A DNA stretch of 64,000 nt, taken from NCBI GenBank assembly GCA_032871835.1, contig CM065298.1:96223891-96287890 (forward strand), in the 5' to 3' direction. The notes beneath the pieces were generated by a model. It was not told the origin of the DNA, ran no database searches, and was given only the letters and a program-made list of their open reading frames with translations. Both the position numbers and the translations under genes were made by a program. Position 1 is the first letter of the stretch, and every line of letters begins with the position of its first letter. This document shows positions 12,197 through 24,202 of this stretch, piece after piece. Origin of the DNA: Dipteronia dyeriana (taxonomy: Eukaryota; Streptophyta; Magnoliopsida; Sapindales; Sapindaceae).

Positions 12197-12965
12197 GAGA
12201 GAAAATAAAAAATAACCATAAATATTATGAAATTTTTTTTAACCACATACGAAAATTTATTTGTTAATAGCCACTTAAAAAAAAAATCAGTGTATATCCG
12301 TAAATTACAAAAATACCCTTTGATTTGATTTTTTTTTTTTAAACTGAAACCAAACTTGAAATCATGACTAAAATATGGAACAAAACTTGAAATCACGGCT
12401 AGGAACTTGAAACTTGAAATCTTGTTTTAAAAAATGAAATTTTGAAACTTGAAATCTTGCATAAATTGAAATTTTGAAACTTGAAATCTTTACTAAATTG
12501 AAAGTTGAAAGTTGAAATGTTGCCTAAATTGAAATATTGAAACTTGAAATGTTGACTAAATTGAACTGTTCAAACTTGAAATGTTCTGGGTTTCTAGTAT
12601 TTCGTTTTCTTTCCTTTTTTTCAACAGATCTAATCGCCGGCGGAGGGGGAGCTCGACGGCGTTACTGGACGGTCGTGAAGCCCAGGCAACGGCACTCCGG
12701 CAAGCCGTCGATGACATGTGAGAGAGAAAGGAAAGGAGAGAGAAAGATCAGGGAGAGAGAGACGAAAGGAGAGAGAAAGATCGGGGAGAGAGAAGAAGGA
12801 GAGAGAAAAAAAAATGAGAAAAGAGAGAGAAAGTGTTTGGGGATGGTTTTTATATGGAGACATTCAAGTAATTTCTCAAAAAAATGGCTATTAACAAATA
12901 AATTTTCGTATGTGGTTAAAAACAAAATTTTCATAATAGTTGTGGTTATTTTTAGCAATTTCCAC
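12197..12965. mobile_element. Mutator-like non-autonomous element with 9-bp target duplication
   Basis: The termini are inverted repeats of about 80 bp: both arms contain ATTATGAAA, then AACCACATACGAAAATTTAT and TTGTTAATAGCC. The outer ends are GAGAGAAAATAAAAAATAAC and GTGGAAATTGCTAAAAATAAC. A perfect 9-bp direct repeat, TAAAATTAA, flanks it (12188-12196 and 12966-12974), the length typical of Mutator-like elements. The interior has short AACTTGAAAT repeats (12350-12580), then a GC-rich patch (12625-12720) and GAGAGA-rich sequence. No transposase. Confidence 0.8.
12625..12720. other. GC-rich patch inside the Mutator-like element, possible captured host fragment
   Basis: About 95 bases of strongly GC-rich sequence (GCCGGCGGAGGGGGAGCTCG) in otherwise AT-rich DNA, next to a CT/GA-rich strand. 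Such patches inside Mutator-like elements are often acquired gene fragments (Pack-MULE). The source gene is not recognisable here. Confidence 0.35.
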
Positions 12966-13067
12966 TAAAATTAATCCAAAAACTATCCCAAATTATGTGG
13001 CAAGTTATTTGCTCATTAACCATATCATTCCATGATTTGTGTGATGTTGTGATGATAATTTTTTTTA

Positions 13068-13200
13068 AAAAAATACAACTACTGTCGAGACCTGGTGAGA
13101 TTAATTAGACTCTACAAGTACCGGGAGAAAACTCACTCCCCTGACCACTAAGTGTAAAAAGGAGGTGCACAACCATCTATACTAAGAGGTGATGATGACA
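13068..13200 (-). repeat. SINE-like repeat, copy 1
   Basis: The 3' part on the minus strand (GAGTCTAATTAATCTCACCA, then GGTCTCGACAGTAGTTGTATT and an A/T tail) matches the 3' part of the repeat at 23790-24022. The upstream part is shorter here. A shared 3' end with an A-rich tail suggests a SINE or another short retroposon. Confidence 0.5.
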
Positions 13201-13289
13201 ACTTATCATACCATTTGGGTTAATTATTTGGATTGTATAGTATTACTTTATATATATTGTTTAAAAATTCAAAGATATATAGACTAATA

Positions 13290-13432
13290 TTAGACATCCC
13301 AATTTTTTTTCTAAAATTCTGTCTTGAATGATGTGACATGTAAGGTGTTAGCATCTTATTGATCATGAGATTATGTAGTGACTAATGTGATATTGACACC
13401 TCACGTGTCACATCATTTGAAAAAAAACTTGG
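13290..13432. mobile_element. Small foldback MITE
   Basis: Inverted arms: left GAATGATGTGACATGTAAGG, right read in reverse AAATGATGTGACACGTGAGG, followed on both sides by TGTTA/TGTCA and ATC phrases around a short centre. About 140 bp, no coding potential. Confidence 0.5.
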
Positions 13433-13434
13433 AA

Positions 13435-13435
<1 letters not shown>

Positions 13436-13491
<56 letters not shown>
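13436..13491. repeat. Compound (CT)n(TA)n microsatellite
   Basis: An uninterrupted CT run passes directly into an uninterrupted TA run, just after the MITE. The same compound form occurs in intron 1 of the golgin-like gene. Confidence 0.95.
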
Positions 13492-13495
<4 letters not shown>

Positions 13496-16289
13496 CGTCA
13501 CCGATCGCATCCCAATCTACCGGACGACCGAAATCAATCATTACATGTGCAAACCAGAAATCTAACCGCAATAGGATATTATTTAAGATTTTGCATTGTA
13601 AAAATATTTTTGTAATTAATACATATTATTATGTTTCCTTCTATTATATATTTAATTAGATAGTTAATTATTTTATAATTTGATTTTATTAAATCAAATC
13701 TAATTTTCTTATTAGATAGGTTTTTGATGTTTTAGTATTCTAGTATTTTTAATTTTCATTGTTATCTCAATTTTTTTCATTTTAAAGAAAATTGATGATT
13801 TTGACGTGTCCCCGTTATTTTAGGTTTCTTTTAGGTTTTAGTTTTCCTATTTAAATGCTTTGTACCTTTGATTATTGAATAAATTTGCCCAGAATTTTCT
13901 CTTGTTTATCCCAAATGGTGGTACCTTTGAGAGGGTCAACGATTTTTTATGCTTATTATTCTGACGTTCGTGAGTGAATCAACGGATTCGAATCAGTTAT
14001 CTTTATTATGTTTTATCGACTCTAGTCTACATAGATTTTTTCGTTGCATCACAATCCCACGATAAAGTGATAATGTTACTTAATATTATATATATATATA
14101 CCAAACGCGGTAACGACACCAACGATGACATTGTCGGGCTAAATAATATTCTTACCACTAAGTCATATTGGACGTGATAAGTTGTTTAATAATATTGTGG
14201 CCGGACCATAATTTAAACATAATAATATTCTTACAAACATTTAATTTTTAACCAATAATAATAGTAAATTAGTAATACGTCAAGCTATGTCGATATAAAT
14301 TTCTGACTCAATTTGTTTGATTTCACCCTTTTCACCTTTTCACCGTTGGATTAAAAAGCATATGAACAAATAATCGGTTAGAAACTTGGACTATTGAAAA
14401 CAAAAAATTGAATTAAAAACTTGATCCACTAATAATACTATGTTGTCTACACATTTTTTTTCCACGTGTGAGGTTTTGATGTCCAAATGCTGTCCCAATC
14501 AAAACGCAACGCATTGACGGCATGCCTGGGTGCCACGAGATCGATAAATACTTTAAATAGATTCCTACCTCACTGATCTATACTATTAAATCCATAGATA
14601 GACACCACTTAAAAAGTTCATGTAAAATGGTTTTAATTTTTTTTTTTGGTTAATTAGGTTTATTATAAAGAGGCTATAAATGACAAATCCTTTGAATTTT
14701 AATGCTTTCTGATTCAATGAGCACTTGAGCAGACTCAAGTTTTTTTTAGACTAATTAATAATTTATTGATGAAGAAACCAAGACTTACACAAATTATATA
14801 TTTTTTACCCTCAAAATTTCAGCCTAAAATCTTGTGGGTATCGTCTTTTATTAAAAATTATTAAAAAAAACTCTCTAATGTTTTTCAATATTTGTTTATA
14901 TAATCTTAAACGAATCCTTTTAAACGAATGAGTGAGAATCAACAATTTTATAAAGCTATCTAAATATTCTATGAAAATATTTATTATTATTATTATTTGT
15001 TAGATATATATTTCGTAGTAAATGGCTTCATGCAATAAGTTCTAATAGTTTGATAATTATTAAAATCATGTTAAGTGATTAATATTTTTCAATTGGAAAC
15101 CACAATTTCAATATGTGGGTGTTTGTTGAGTTTGAAAACCGGTCAACAATGAAAATTCAAAATAATAATAGAAAGAACAACCAGTCAAATAACATATATA
15201 TGAACAAAAATTCGATGTCTCCATAGAATCGTATGATGACCAAATTAACAGTCTAATTGCATGTCAGTTTGATCAACTTTTAATACTTTGAACACGGAAA
15301 CAAATCAATACAAACTACACACGAGTCTCTAAGGCTTCATGTTCTTGAAAACACACATACAGAGAGAGCAGCAACCATAGAAAAAACGCACAATAACCAA
15401 ATCAAACACATTGAATATTGATACATCAAAACATTAAATATTTATTAATTATTGCATGTAAAACAACGAACAAGAAAAACATATTTAGATGAAACTTACT
15501 AAAATCAGTATGACTGTAACCTAATAAATTTTATAAATAACTAGACAAGATTTATTTTATAATTTGATATAGTTTGGGTTTGTACTACATCAAATAGTCC
15601 GAGTATTTAGGCCGCGTTCGACAAATCTTGTTTTTGGTAATGTTTTTTTCGGACAAAAACCAATGAAAACAGTAAATTCTATTCTTCAACTTTGATGCTT
15701 TGTAGGACAAATTTATGGCAAACGTTAAATAGATGTTCTCCAATTTTTTTTTTATTTTTTTTTCACTTCTGATGCGGTTCCACAAATCAAATAAATTTTA
15801 ATACTTCATTTACCGATATCAACAATATATCAAATGGTATTTATATATAGATTAGTATTTGTTGAATTTTGCACGGCAATAAATACTATATTTTTAATTA
15901 TAAAAATGATATTGTATAACTATATTGAATATATTAATTGCTGAATTTTATAATTTTAAATAATAAAAATAGTATATAAATTAAATGCATTAATTATATT
16001 TTGTTTCTATAATTTTAAGTAAAAATAAAAATAAAAATAACATTTTAAATAGAATTATATATTGGAGTACAATATTAAAATGATATATAAAATATATTAT
16101 TTTATTATTTTTATATCAAATTTAATATTGACATTGATATATACATCGAAGATGGTCTAAAAACACTATAAACAAAGATCACATCGCTTTATTAAAGATG
16201 TATAGGGATCAATACATATAGTAAAGTTGACAATCTCTATGCTCTTTCTTTATTATTTATTTTATTTATTCACAAACAAAAAAAAACAA
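13492..16289. other. AT-rich intergenic DNA
   Basis: No supportable gene. The short ORFs are low-complexity or unrelated to known proteins. Confidence 0.55.
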
Positions 16290-16468
16290 AAATCAATATT
16301 TAATTAGAATAATGAAAGGCTTCTTAAAAAATTTACCCAAATTCATATCAAAATAACACAGTATGTGATTTATTAATATTATATGTATAATTTTAAAAAA
16401 CTTAAATCAATATTTAATTAGAATAATGAAAGGATTCTTAAAATATTTATTCAAATTCATATATAAAT
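16290..16468. repeat. Tandem duplication, unit about 110 bp
   Basis: The phrase ATCAATATTTAATTAGAATA, followed by ATGAAAGG and TTCTTAAAA, occurs near 16292 and again near 16404. The following TTTA..CAAATTCATAT sequence also matches, so this is a local tandem duplication. Confidence 0.75.
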
Positions 16469-17103
16469 AATATACCATGTGAGTTCACAATATAACATGT
16501 GTCCCTTAAACACACACACATATATATATATCAAATGCGTGTGATATCGACAACCCATATATCATATAGATTGTATAAATATTTTAAAATCCTTAGAGGC
16601 TGTTTTGTAAATTTGTAACATAAATTTACTTTATATATTAATAAATGTGCATAACGAGACTAAAATCACTATGGGTGCGTTTGGTACACGAGACGAGACG
16701 GGACGGGACAACTTTCTCTTATCCCGCATTTGACGTGTTATTAACATGGGACATGACGGGACAAGATGAGACAAAAACCATAAAAAGTTGTCCCACCTCA
16801 TACCCTCGCCCAGTTTTGTCCCATGCATGGGACAAGTCTGAAAAAAACACTTTTGCCCTCAAACCTTCCAAAAATTACATACATATATATACATCACCAT
16901 CTGATTCACAAATTCTCTCTCTCCTTCATTCGATCGTTCATCTTTAGAGATCAAACCCATCACCACCAACACCTAAATCAAACCCAGTCTGAAAAAAGAG
17001 AAAGAATCGAACCCAATCGATGTTGGGTTTCGTGGTGGTCGATGTTTTCTATGATTGGGTTTGTTGGGTTTTGCTGCAGCGGTGAGGTTTGTGGTTTTAT
17101 GAT

Positions 17104-17200
17104 GTGGTGACGAGGTTTGTGGGTTTCGCGGCGGCGGCAAGGTTTGTGGGTTTCACAGTGGCGACGAGGTTTGTGGGTTTCACGGCGGCTAGGTTTGCTT
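17104..17200. repeat. Short tandem repeats inside the TIR element
   Basis: Units of roughly 30 bases containing GAGGTTTGTGGGTTTC and GGCGGC are repeated three to four times with small changes. A repeated reading frame results, but there is no sign of a real gene. Confidence 0.7.
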
Positions 17201-17256
17201 GATTTCGCGGCGCGGCGGCGATGTTTAGGGTTTGGCTCCACTTCCAATTGGGTTCG

Positions 17257-17422
17257 CTCTGTTTGTGGTTGTTTTCAATCAATTTTTGATTTGTTTTCAA
17301 TTTGTTGACGATGATGGTTGAGTTCGTTTGAATTGATGGTTGTTTTCAATCAATTTTTGATTTGTTTTCAATTTGTTTGATTTGTTGACGATGATGGTTG
17401 GGTTCGTTTGAATTGAAGCAAT
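17257..17422. repeat. Tandem duplication inside the TIR element, unit about 75-85 bp
   Basis: The block GGTTGTTTTCAATCAATTTT through GACGATGATGGTTG and GTTCGTTTGAATTGA occurs twice head to tail. The second copy has an extra TTTGATTTG. Confidence 0.85.
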
Positions 17423-18214
17423 TTTTCCAGATGAACATGGTTGGGTTTCATTGAAGAATCAGTGAAGAAAAATTTAATTTCATTGAAGAATCAGTGAAGA
17501 AAAAATTAATTAGTTTAATTAGTTTAATTAGTTTCATTGAAGAAAAAATTAATTAGGGTTTGTGGAATTAAATGAATTTAAATTCTTTTAATTAAGTAAT
17601 ATTTGATATTTTTCAAATTTAATGAAAGAAACCGAATTTGATCCAAATCTAGGAGGGTTTTTTTTTTCAAATTTAATAAAATTGTTATAAATATTAGAAA
17701 GGTCAACAGGGGTATTCTGGTCATTTGTACCTCTGGTCTCGTTCTGTCCTAGTCATACCAAACCTCTAACCGTACAGTTAACAGTTCTGTCCCATATATT
17801 TCAAACACAATACAGAACAACATATCCCGTCCCGTTCCATCTTGTCCTGTCCTATCTTCGTGTCAAACGCACCTTATAACAATATGTTTATTAGATGAGA
17901 TTTGATTGAGATTAGATTAAGCACCACTTTTGTGGTCAACACAAAATTGGATTTCACCAATCGTGTTAATCAAATTGTCCGACGGTGGCGGGACTATTTA
18001 GTTCTGTCACAAAGGTGGGGAAAAAAATATTTTTATTTTCCTTTGAAATGAATTGATTTAAAAATGAATTTGATATAATTTTATACTAACTTTTCACAAA
18101 AGTAAATTATTATTATTTTTTTAAATAAAATCTCTTATTATATATTATATCAAACAACAATCAGATTCGCACTACACTAAACACATCACAGTACTAATTT
18201 CATCATATCCTATT

Positions 18215-19217
18215 AGGGATGACAAAATTACCCGTGGAGACGGGGCCCCGCACTTTTGGGGTGAGAACGGGTTTTAATTTAGTGGAGATGGGGCGGGAAT
18301 GAAGATAGATAGTCTAACCCGTAATGGGTATGAGGCGGGGATGAGTTTTATATTCTCCACCCCGCCCCGTCCCGCTTAAAATAATATTTAGTTAAACTAC
18401 GTGGTTTCAAAGAAAATAAATATATCTAAAAAAATGAAATATATATAAATACATTAACCCTAACTTTACATCTATTTGCCGTTATTTAACATAAAGTGAC
18501 AATACAAAATACAATTAAAAAAAACCCTAGCCACTAACTGCAACTCTAAGTGTTTATTCCACAAACAACTCAAAGTTCACCATTCAAGCTTCAACCTCAA
18601 ATACAGTAAGTTTTTTATCTTATGATTAGCTTCATGTTCTTCTACTACAACTAAGCATTCCACATGTCTTAAGGAACCAGATTTTAACGAGGTAAAATAA
18701 ATCATGCATATTAATCAAATTAAATTATTGTTATTCAAATCAGATTGAATACAATTTTTTTTGTTGGTTTGGAATGTTGCAGAAACCATGTGAGTGAGTG
18801 TCAACATCTGGAGGAGATGCCAGATGAAGTTGATATTACGAAGAGAGAACAAGAGAAATAGATGCAACTATTAGATGATTAACGTTATGATTTTCGAACA
18901 TTTTGACTTCATACTTTATGTTTTTGTTTGAGAATAATAGAATTTACTTGTGAGAATTAAGTTTACGAGATGTTTTTTTTAATAGTTTCATCGAATTATT
19001 TACTACTTTATATATTTTATAATATCCAGTGGTTATATATTTATAATTTTAATAAATAAATAAAATTATAAATGGGGTAAATGGGTGGGGATGAGGAAAT
19101 CACTCCCGATTGTAACCCGCCCCTCTCCATCTAAGGTGGGGTTTATGAGAGGATGTGTTTTCAAAAAATAAATGGGTTGGGGTATGGAGAAGGCCACCCC
19201 GCCCCATTATCATCCCT
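18215..19217. mobile_element. hAT-like non-autonomous element
   Basis: The ends are AGGGATGACAAAATTACCCG and, read in reverse, AGGGATGATAATGGGGCGGG, both followed by GGGG/CGGG-rich subterminal runs typical of a common plant hAT-like MITE group. The sequence ATATCCTATT directly flanks both ends (18205-18214 and 19218-19227). If the terminal T is counted in the element, this contains an 8-bp duplication TATCCTAT. The interior has an exon-like patch (18525-18880) with a CAGTAAG donor-like site and a 16-codon frame (MPDEVDITKREQ...), perhaps a transposase-gene remnant. Confidence 0.75.
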
Positions 19218-19227
19218 ATATCCTATT

Positions 19228-20016
19228 GTATCCAATAAAATACTATAAAAATAGTCAAATTTTATCCCATTCAATATTCTATACCAAATGAGTCTAAAAG
19301 TAAAAGATATGATTTATGACATTATAGAATTATATTGGTCACAAATTTTTATATATGATAGTCCTTTATCGGCCTGCATAATTTTATTTATATTTCAAAA
19401 AAAAAATCAATACAAGTGAATTAACGATGAAATAATATTAGTTCGTTGATAAATCTTTCACACCTACATTATGAGGTAACAAGTCCAAATTCTCTTTTTC
19501 TAAAAAATACTATCGATTTTATAACGGAATATTTTAAAAAAACTATCAATTGTTTTTCTCAACAGATTATTAACCATGTATTTTTTTTTAATAAAACAGA
19601 ATAAAATGGCACCAAAGCCGAAAAATGAAAAGAAAACTTATCGAAATTATCGAATTTTACCATAAATAAAAATTCCAAAAATAAATTAATAATACAAGAA
19701 TATGCAATACAATACTTCAAAATAAAGAAAAAAGAAAAAGAAAAAAAAGAATATGCAATACAATAACGTGACTATGGCGGCGAGTGTGGTTTGTATGTAC
19801 TGTGTTATTGTCAATATTTTCTCATTTGTCAACTTTTTAACGATCTTTCAAGATAGCAAAAACAAAATCCACCTCCATTTCTCCCTTGTGTAGCTTTCTT
19901 CTTCTTCTTCTTATAATCTTATCACACCCACATCAAATTTTCTCTCTTTTTCAGAGTACAATTAATTTGCTCTCTTATTCAATCAATCAATCAGTATCTC
20001 ACTTTTAGAGCTTTAA
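19228..20016 (+). promoter_or_regulatory. Upstream region and 5' leader of the fructokinase gene
   Basis: AT-rich DNA without another gene. AGAATATGCAATACAATA occurs twice (near 19696 and 19749). A CT-rich leader with CTTCTTCTTCTTCTT (near 19900) runs to the ATG and fits a plant 5' UTR. No confident TATA box could be placed. Confidence 0.5.
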
Positions 20017-23000
20017 ATGGCTGACAATCCCACTTCAGGTTCGTCTTTCTTTTTCCTTTCTATACATTTAATATTTGTGTTCTTGATTGAATCTCCTATC
20101 AATTGTTGTTTTTTTTAAGAATAAAACGAAGATTTCGTTTCTGGGTTTGAGCTGGTTGTATGTATAATGTATGCAAGATTGTTTCTTTGTGAAGTTTTCG
20201 ATATTGGGGTTCTGTATCCTGTCTTAAATTTGTTATCTTCTTATTGTTTTTGTGTTTTGAATGCGATTTAGAGTGATAGATCTCTGGTTTTACATGCTCC
20301 ACTGTGTGTTCTTTGTTATGTGAATCGCATGATTGTATTTTGATTTCTCGTTTTGTTGTTGTTTAAGAGTCTTCAAACCAGTTTCTGGTTACAAAATCAT
20401 TGGAAACACCCTAGATTGTTATTGCAATTCTCCTAATTAAATTAAGATAGACATGTATTGGCTGTTATGGTTGTCAATAGCCTATGAGGTATAACTATGT
20501 GAATCAGTTGTTCTGTGAATTATTTGAGTCGAATCATGTGGAAAAAGAGACCAATTTGACTCGTACAGTTTCTTTAAATCGAAAGCTGCGTAAAGCTGTT
20601 AAATTTGTGGTCGGAAACTTGTATGCCATGATTGAACACACCTTAAATCTTAGCCGGAAGCCGGACTAGGAATGGCACATTAGAAGGCAGATTTTTCTTG
20701 TTTTCTTTGATTTTAAGCAATTTTACTGGAATTATTTGATTATTACTTATTTTCATATCAAGAAGTTTTATATCTATAGGTGGTTCTAAAGATTTTCCCG
20801 CAAATACGAAAGGAGGGTCCTCAGATGGCAATTCACTAGTTGTTTGCTTCGGAGAGTTGTTGATCGACTTTGTGCCGACAGTTGCAGGAGTTTCACTAGC
20901 AGAAGCACCAGCTTTCAAGAAGGCTCCTGGTGGTGCTCCTGCTAACGTGGCTGTTGGCATATCTAGGCTAGGAGGTTTATCAGCTTTCGTAGGCAAGGTT
21001 CGTTAACATCTTGGGTTCTTTTTGCTTGAAATCTCTAGAAAAGAGAAAATTGCTTTAGTGCCCTTTACATGTCTGACATGTTTGATGTTTGAGCGTGTCT
21101 TAAAATCCCACTTTATAGTTTCTACTGGTTTACCCAACTCCACACTTTCCCCAACCGAGAATAAAAGCAGCCGATACCATGTGGCATGTGTTTCTTAACT
21201 AGGGAAAGAATATGACCGTGTGTGTTGAATAAAATAAATTGTTCGACTCTGTTTAGAAATCTGAATCCAGATATTTCCAATAGCAGTAAGCATTTGATCT
21301 GGTCTGTGATTTTTAGGTGTCTCTATATGTGAAAAAAACAGTGTTTTTCTTATAAATTTTATGTATGCAATGGCACTTCGTTAGCTCCAACACCCTGCTT
21401 TTCATTGCATAAACTCAATCCTACGCTTTTATCGTACGTTGTGAACCATTTTGAAGGCAGTGTTGCCTCGTTTCTGCCTGACTGTATTTGGTGATTTTAA
21501 ATTTGTTATGATACTTATCACAGGTGGGTGATGATGAATTTGGTTACATGTTGGCTGACATTTTAAAACAAAACAATGTCAATACATCTGGTGTGCGATT
21601 TGATTCCAGTGCAAGGACAGCACTGGCATTTGTTACACTAAGAGCTGATGGCGAGCGTGAATTTCTATTTTTTCGTCATCCAAGTGCTGATATGCTTCTT
21701 CAAGAATCAGAACTTGATAAAAACATCATTGAGCAGGTCTTTTCTCACATTCTTGTTTTAATCAAGAAATCTAATCCTATGTTTCTTTTTTGTTGTAACT
21801 GGTTTGTGTTTGAAAGGTTTTCATTTCCGAATTATACTTAATTGCAGGCCAGGATCTTCCATTATGGTTCAATAAGTTTAATTGCAGAACCTTGCAAGTC
21901 AACACATCTCGCTGCCATGAGCATGGCTAAAAAGTCAGGCAGTATCCTCTCTTATGATCCGAATTTGAGACTGCCACTATGGCCATCGGAAGACGCTGCT
22001 CGGGAGGGCATAATGAGTATATGGGATCAAGCAGATATTATTAAGGTATGATTTGAAATATTGGATTCATGTACGGAATGATTTTCAGTTGCATTAGAGC
22101 AGATATTAATGTCGCTCCATTTTATTGCACATAACCGTGAAAAAGGAATTCAGTCATGTATCATCAAATTCTTTCTTGCTTATCTTATGAATTGGCAGAT
22201 AAGTGAAGATGAAATCACATTCTTAATTGGAGGTGATGATCATAACGATGATAATGTGGTGTTGAAGAAGCTTTATCATCCCAATCTCAAGCTTTTGATC
22301 GTCACTGAAGGGTCAAAAGGCTGTAGATATTACACCAAGGTAAATGCTTTTCTTTTACATTTGAATTTTGATGTTAGGATAGAAACAGAATCCTTAAAAG
22401 CCTTGTTTGTTCATTATCTTGACTATTTTTCTTCAGTAATGAGAGTAAATTTACAGTCAGTAGTAACATACGGTCTATCTAAAGATGATATGCAGACTAT
22501 CTGATCCAGGGTGCACGATGTTTACTAGCCCTGTCGGAGTGTTTGCGAAAAATTGAACCATTTAATTGAAATGGTCTGGATAAATTATTGATGAGTGTAA
22601 GCAAATTAACATTAACAAAAACTTTATGCAGGAATTCAAGGGCAGGGTTCCAGGTGTTAAAACTAAGGTTGTTGACACGACTGGTGCTGGTGATGCATTT
22701 GTCAGTGGAATTCTTAACTGCTTAGCTTCTGATCTAAACCTATTCAAGGTACCTATAATCGTTACTTGAATTAAGAAACATTTGCTTACATATTTTTCAC
22801 GTTTGCATATATCCATGAAGAAGCCAATTCGTTAAGCTTGAAAAATTGTTTACCTTTGTCTTCTTCTTTCTGTTGTCAGAAATTTGTAAATAGAACAACT
22901 AATTTCTGCTTATCATTTCACATTCTTAGACAATCTTTTTAATTACATTAGTTCAGTCTATAGATTCCTGTTGCAGCATACACTTTACGCTGATTAAGAA

Positions 23001-23205
23001 TTAGAGATTCATAAACCGAATAGAAGATTGTGGCATCCTTCGTTCTGATTTAGTTTCGTGACAGGACGAGAAGCGGTTAAAAGAAGCTCTCCTTTTTGCA
23101 AACGCTTGTGGCGCCCTCACGGTGACAGAGAGAGGTGCAATTCCCGCGCTGCCTACGAAAGAAGCTGTCCTGAAACTCCAACAACATCCTGTGGCTGCAT
23201 CATGA
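20017..23205 (+). CDS. FRK: Fructokinase (pfkB family), cytosolic, complete, 7 exons
   Basis: Exons 20017-20038, 20780-20997, 21524-21736, 21848-22045, 22199-22339, 22632-22748 and 23065-23205 join in frame to 349 residues and a TGA, all with GT-AG introns. It phosphorylates fructose with ATP to fructose 6-phosphate, feeding sucrose-derived carbon into glycolysis and starch synthesis. After a short variable N-terminus, [13 protein letters not shown] (about 28-40) opens the sugar-kinase fold. [16 protein letters not shown] (58-73) is pfkB signature 1. [14 protein letters not shown] is signature 2, with the catalytic Asp at about 285. The length matches plant cytosolic fructokinases and no plastid transit peptide is seen. 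The tiny first exon is supported by the ATG, the donor and the in-frame join. Substrate choice is inferred from strong similarity in wording to plant fructokinases. Confidence 0.95.
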
Positions 23206-23450
23206 AAAGGAATATCCATCAACAGAGGATTTATTTCTTTGTAATTTTTCTCTTTTAGGCATCATAAGAAGTGTAATTACTATATGATGAGTTTCCTTTG
23301 CTGGCCTGAAGTTGTAGCAAAGATTACTGTGCTCAAATTTTCTCCAATTTCTGTAAGAAAATCACATACTACGTTTGCATTCAAATGCTGTTGTAGCATG
23401 TGTAGATGGTAGATTTTTATTCTCAATAAAATGAGTGACCAAATTTTACT
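23206..23450 (+). terminator. 3' UTR and poly(A) signal of the fructokinase gene
   Basis: AATAAA at 23425-23430, about 220 bases after the stop, in T-rich sequence, is a plausible plant polyadenylation signal. The exact cleavage site cannot be seen. Confidence 0.5.
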
Positions 23451-23559
23451 TGCAATTCAAAAGAGCATATATATTGAAATTTTTTTCCCTCAATTGTGGA
23501 AGTAAATATCTAGAATGTGTATGTATGTAGTCGTACTAAACTTGACCTGAAATCACCTG

Positions 23560-23650
23560 ATGATATCTATATCGGGCTTATGGGGTCAAGTCCCATAATG
23601 AGCATATATCATCGGGCTTATCGGGTCAAGTCTCATAATGGGCATTTACC
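23560..23650. repeat. Short tandem repeat, two units of about 42 bp
   Basis: ATCGGGCTTAT followed by GGGTCAAGTC and CATAATG.GCAT occurs twice in succession. Confidence 0.7.
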
Positions 23651-23789
23651 ATTATATGTTGAGATTATTCATATTGGTTCATGCAAATATATATCTAAAA
23701 AATCATATATAATGATTGATCTCGATAAGTTTGAACGGATTCTAATATGTTATTTATAATTTTAAGGTTATCAGGATTAGATTTTACTT

Positions 23790-24022
23790 GTACCTCATTT
23801 TCACACCTAGTGATCAAGGGTTTGAGTCTCACAATGTACATTTTATAAGTATATACGAGAAGTTTTCTCCCGGTCCCAGTTTATGGGAGCAATCCTCTCA
23901 TCGATCGTGAGAGTTGTAGTACATATGTAACATCTCCTTGATAGTGAGAGTAGTATTTCAGACCGTGCTTGTAGAGTCTAATTAATCTCACAAGGTCTCG
24001 ACAGTAGTTGTATTAAAAAAAA
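23790..24022 (+). repeat. SINE-like repeat, copy 2
   Basis: It contains a B-box-like GGTTTGAGTCTC near 23818 and ends GGTCTCGACAGTAGTTGTATT plus an A-run. Its 3' portion matches the minus-strand repeat at 13068-13200. Likely a tRNA-derived short retroposon. Confidence 0.5.
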
Positions 24023-24202
24023 GATTATTTCACTTTCTCCGTCTTTCACGTGCGTAGCATGTGCGTCCAGTCAATTGTCAAGATCCTAAGGGTATTTTAG
24101 ACATTGTAAAATTGCATGACGCAAACCAACTCGTTGAACCGGAGTTGACACGAAATATTGGACGCCTTTACCCGATATATCGGACGTCTATCATTTTCTT
24201 TT

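Larger units (their letters stand above)
16674..17873. mobile_element. Non-autonomous TIR DNA transposon
   Basis: It begins GGTGCGTTTGGTACACGAGA and ends, in reverse complement, GGTGCGTTTGACACGAAGAT. GGGACGGGACAA-type runs follow inside both ends. The interior has a CT-rich leader (16905-16945), a G-rich gene-like stretch with a short repeat (17104-17200) and a tandem duplication (17257-17420). No transposase or clear target duplication, so the superfamily is left open. Confidence 0.75.

Noticed and set aside
12537..12968. 143-codon plus ORF
   Set aside because: It runs through GAGAGA repeats and the TIR of a Mutator-like element; the charged peptide is simple-sequence.
16978..17308. KPTNLAAA-type repeat protein on the minus strand
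   Set aside because: Generated by the short tandem repeats in the TIR element; no start context or family.
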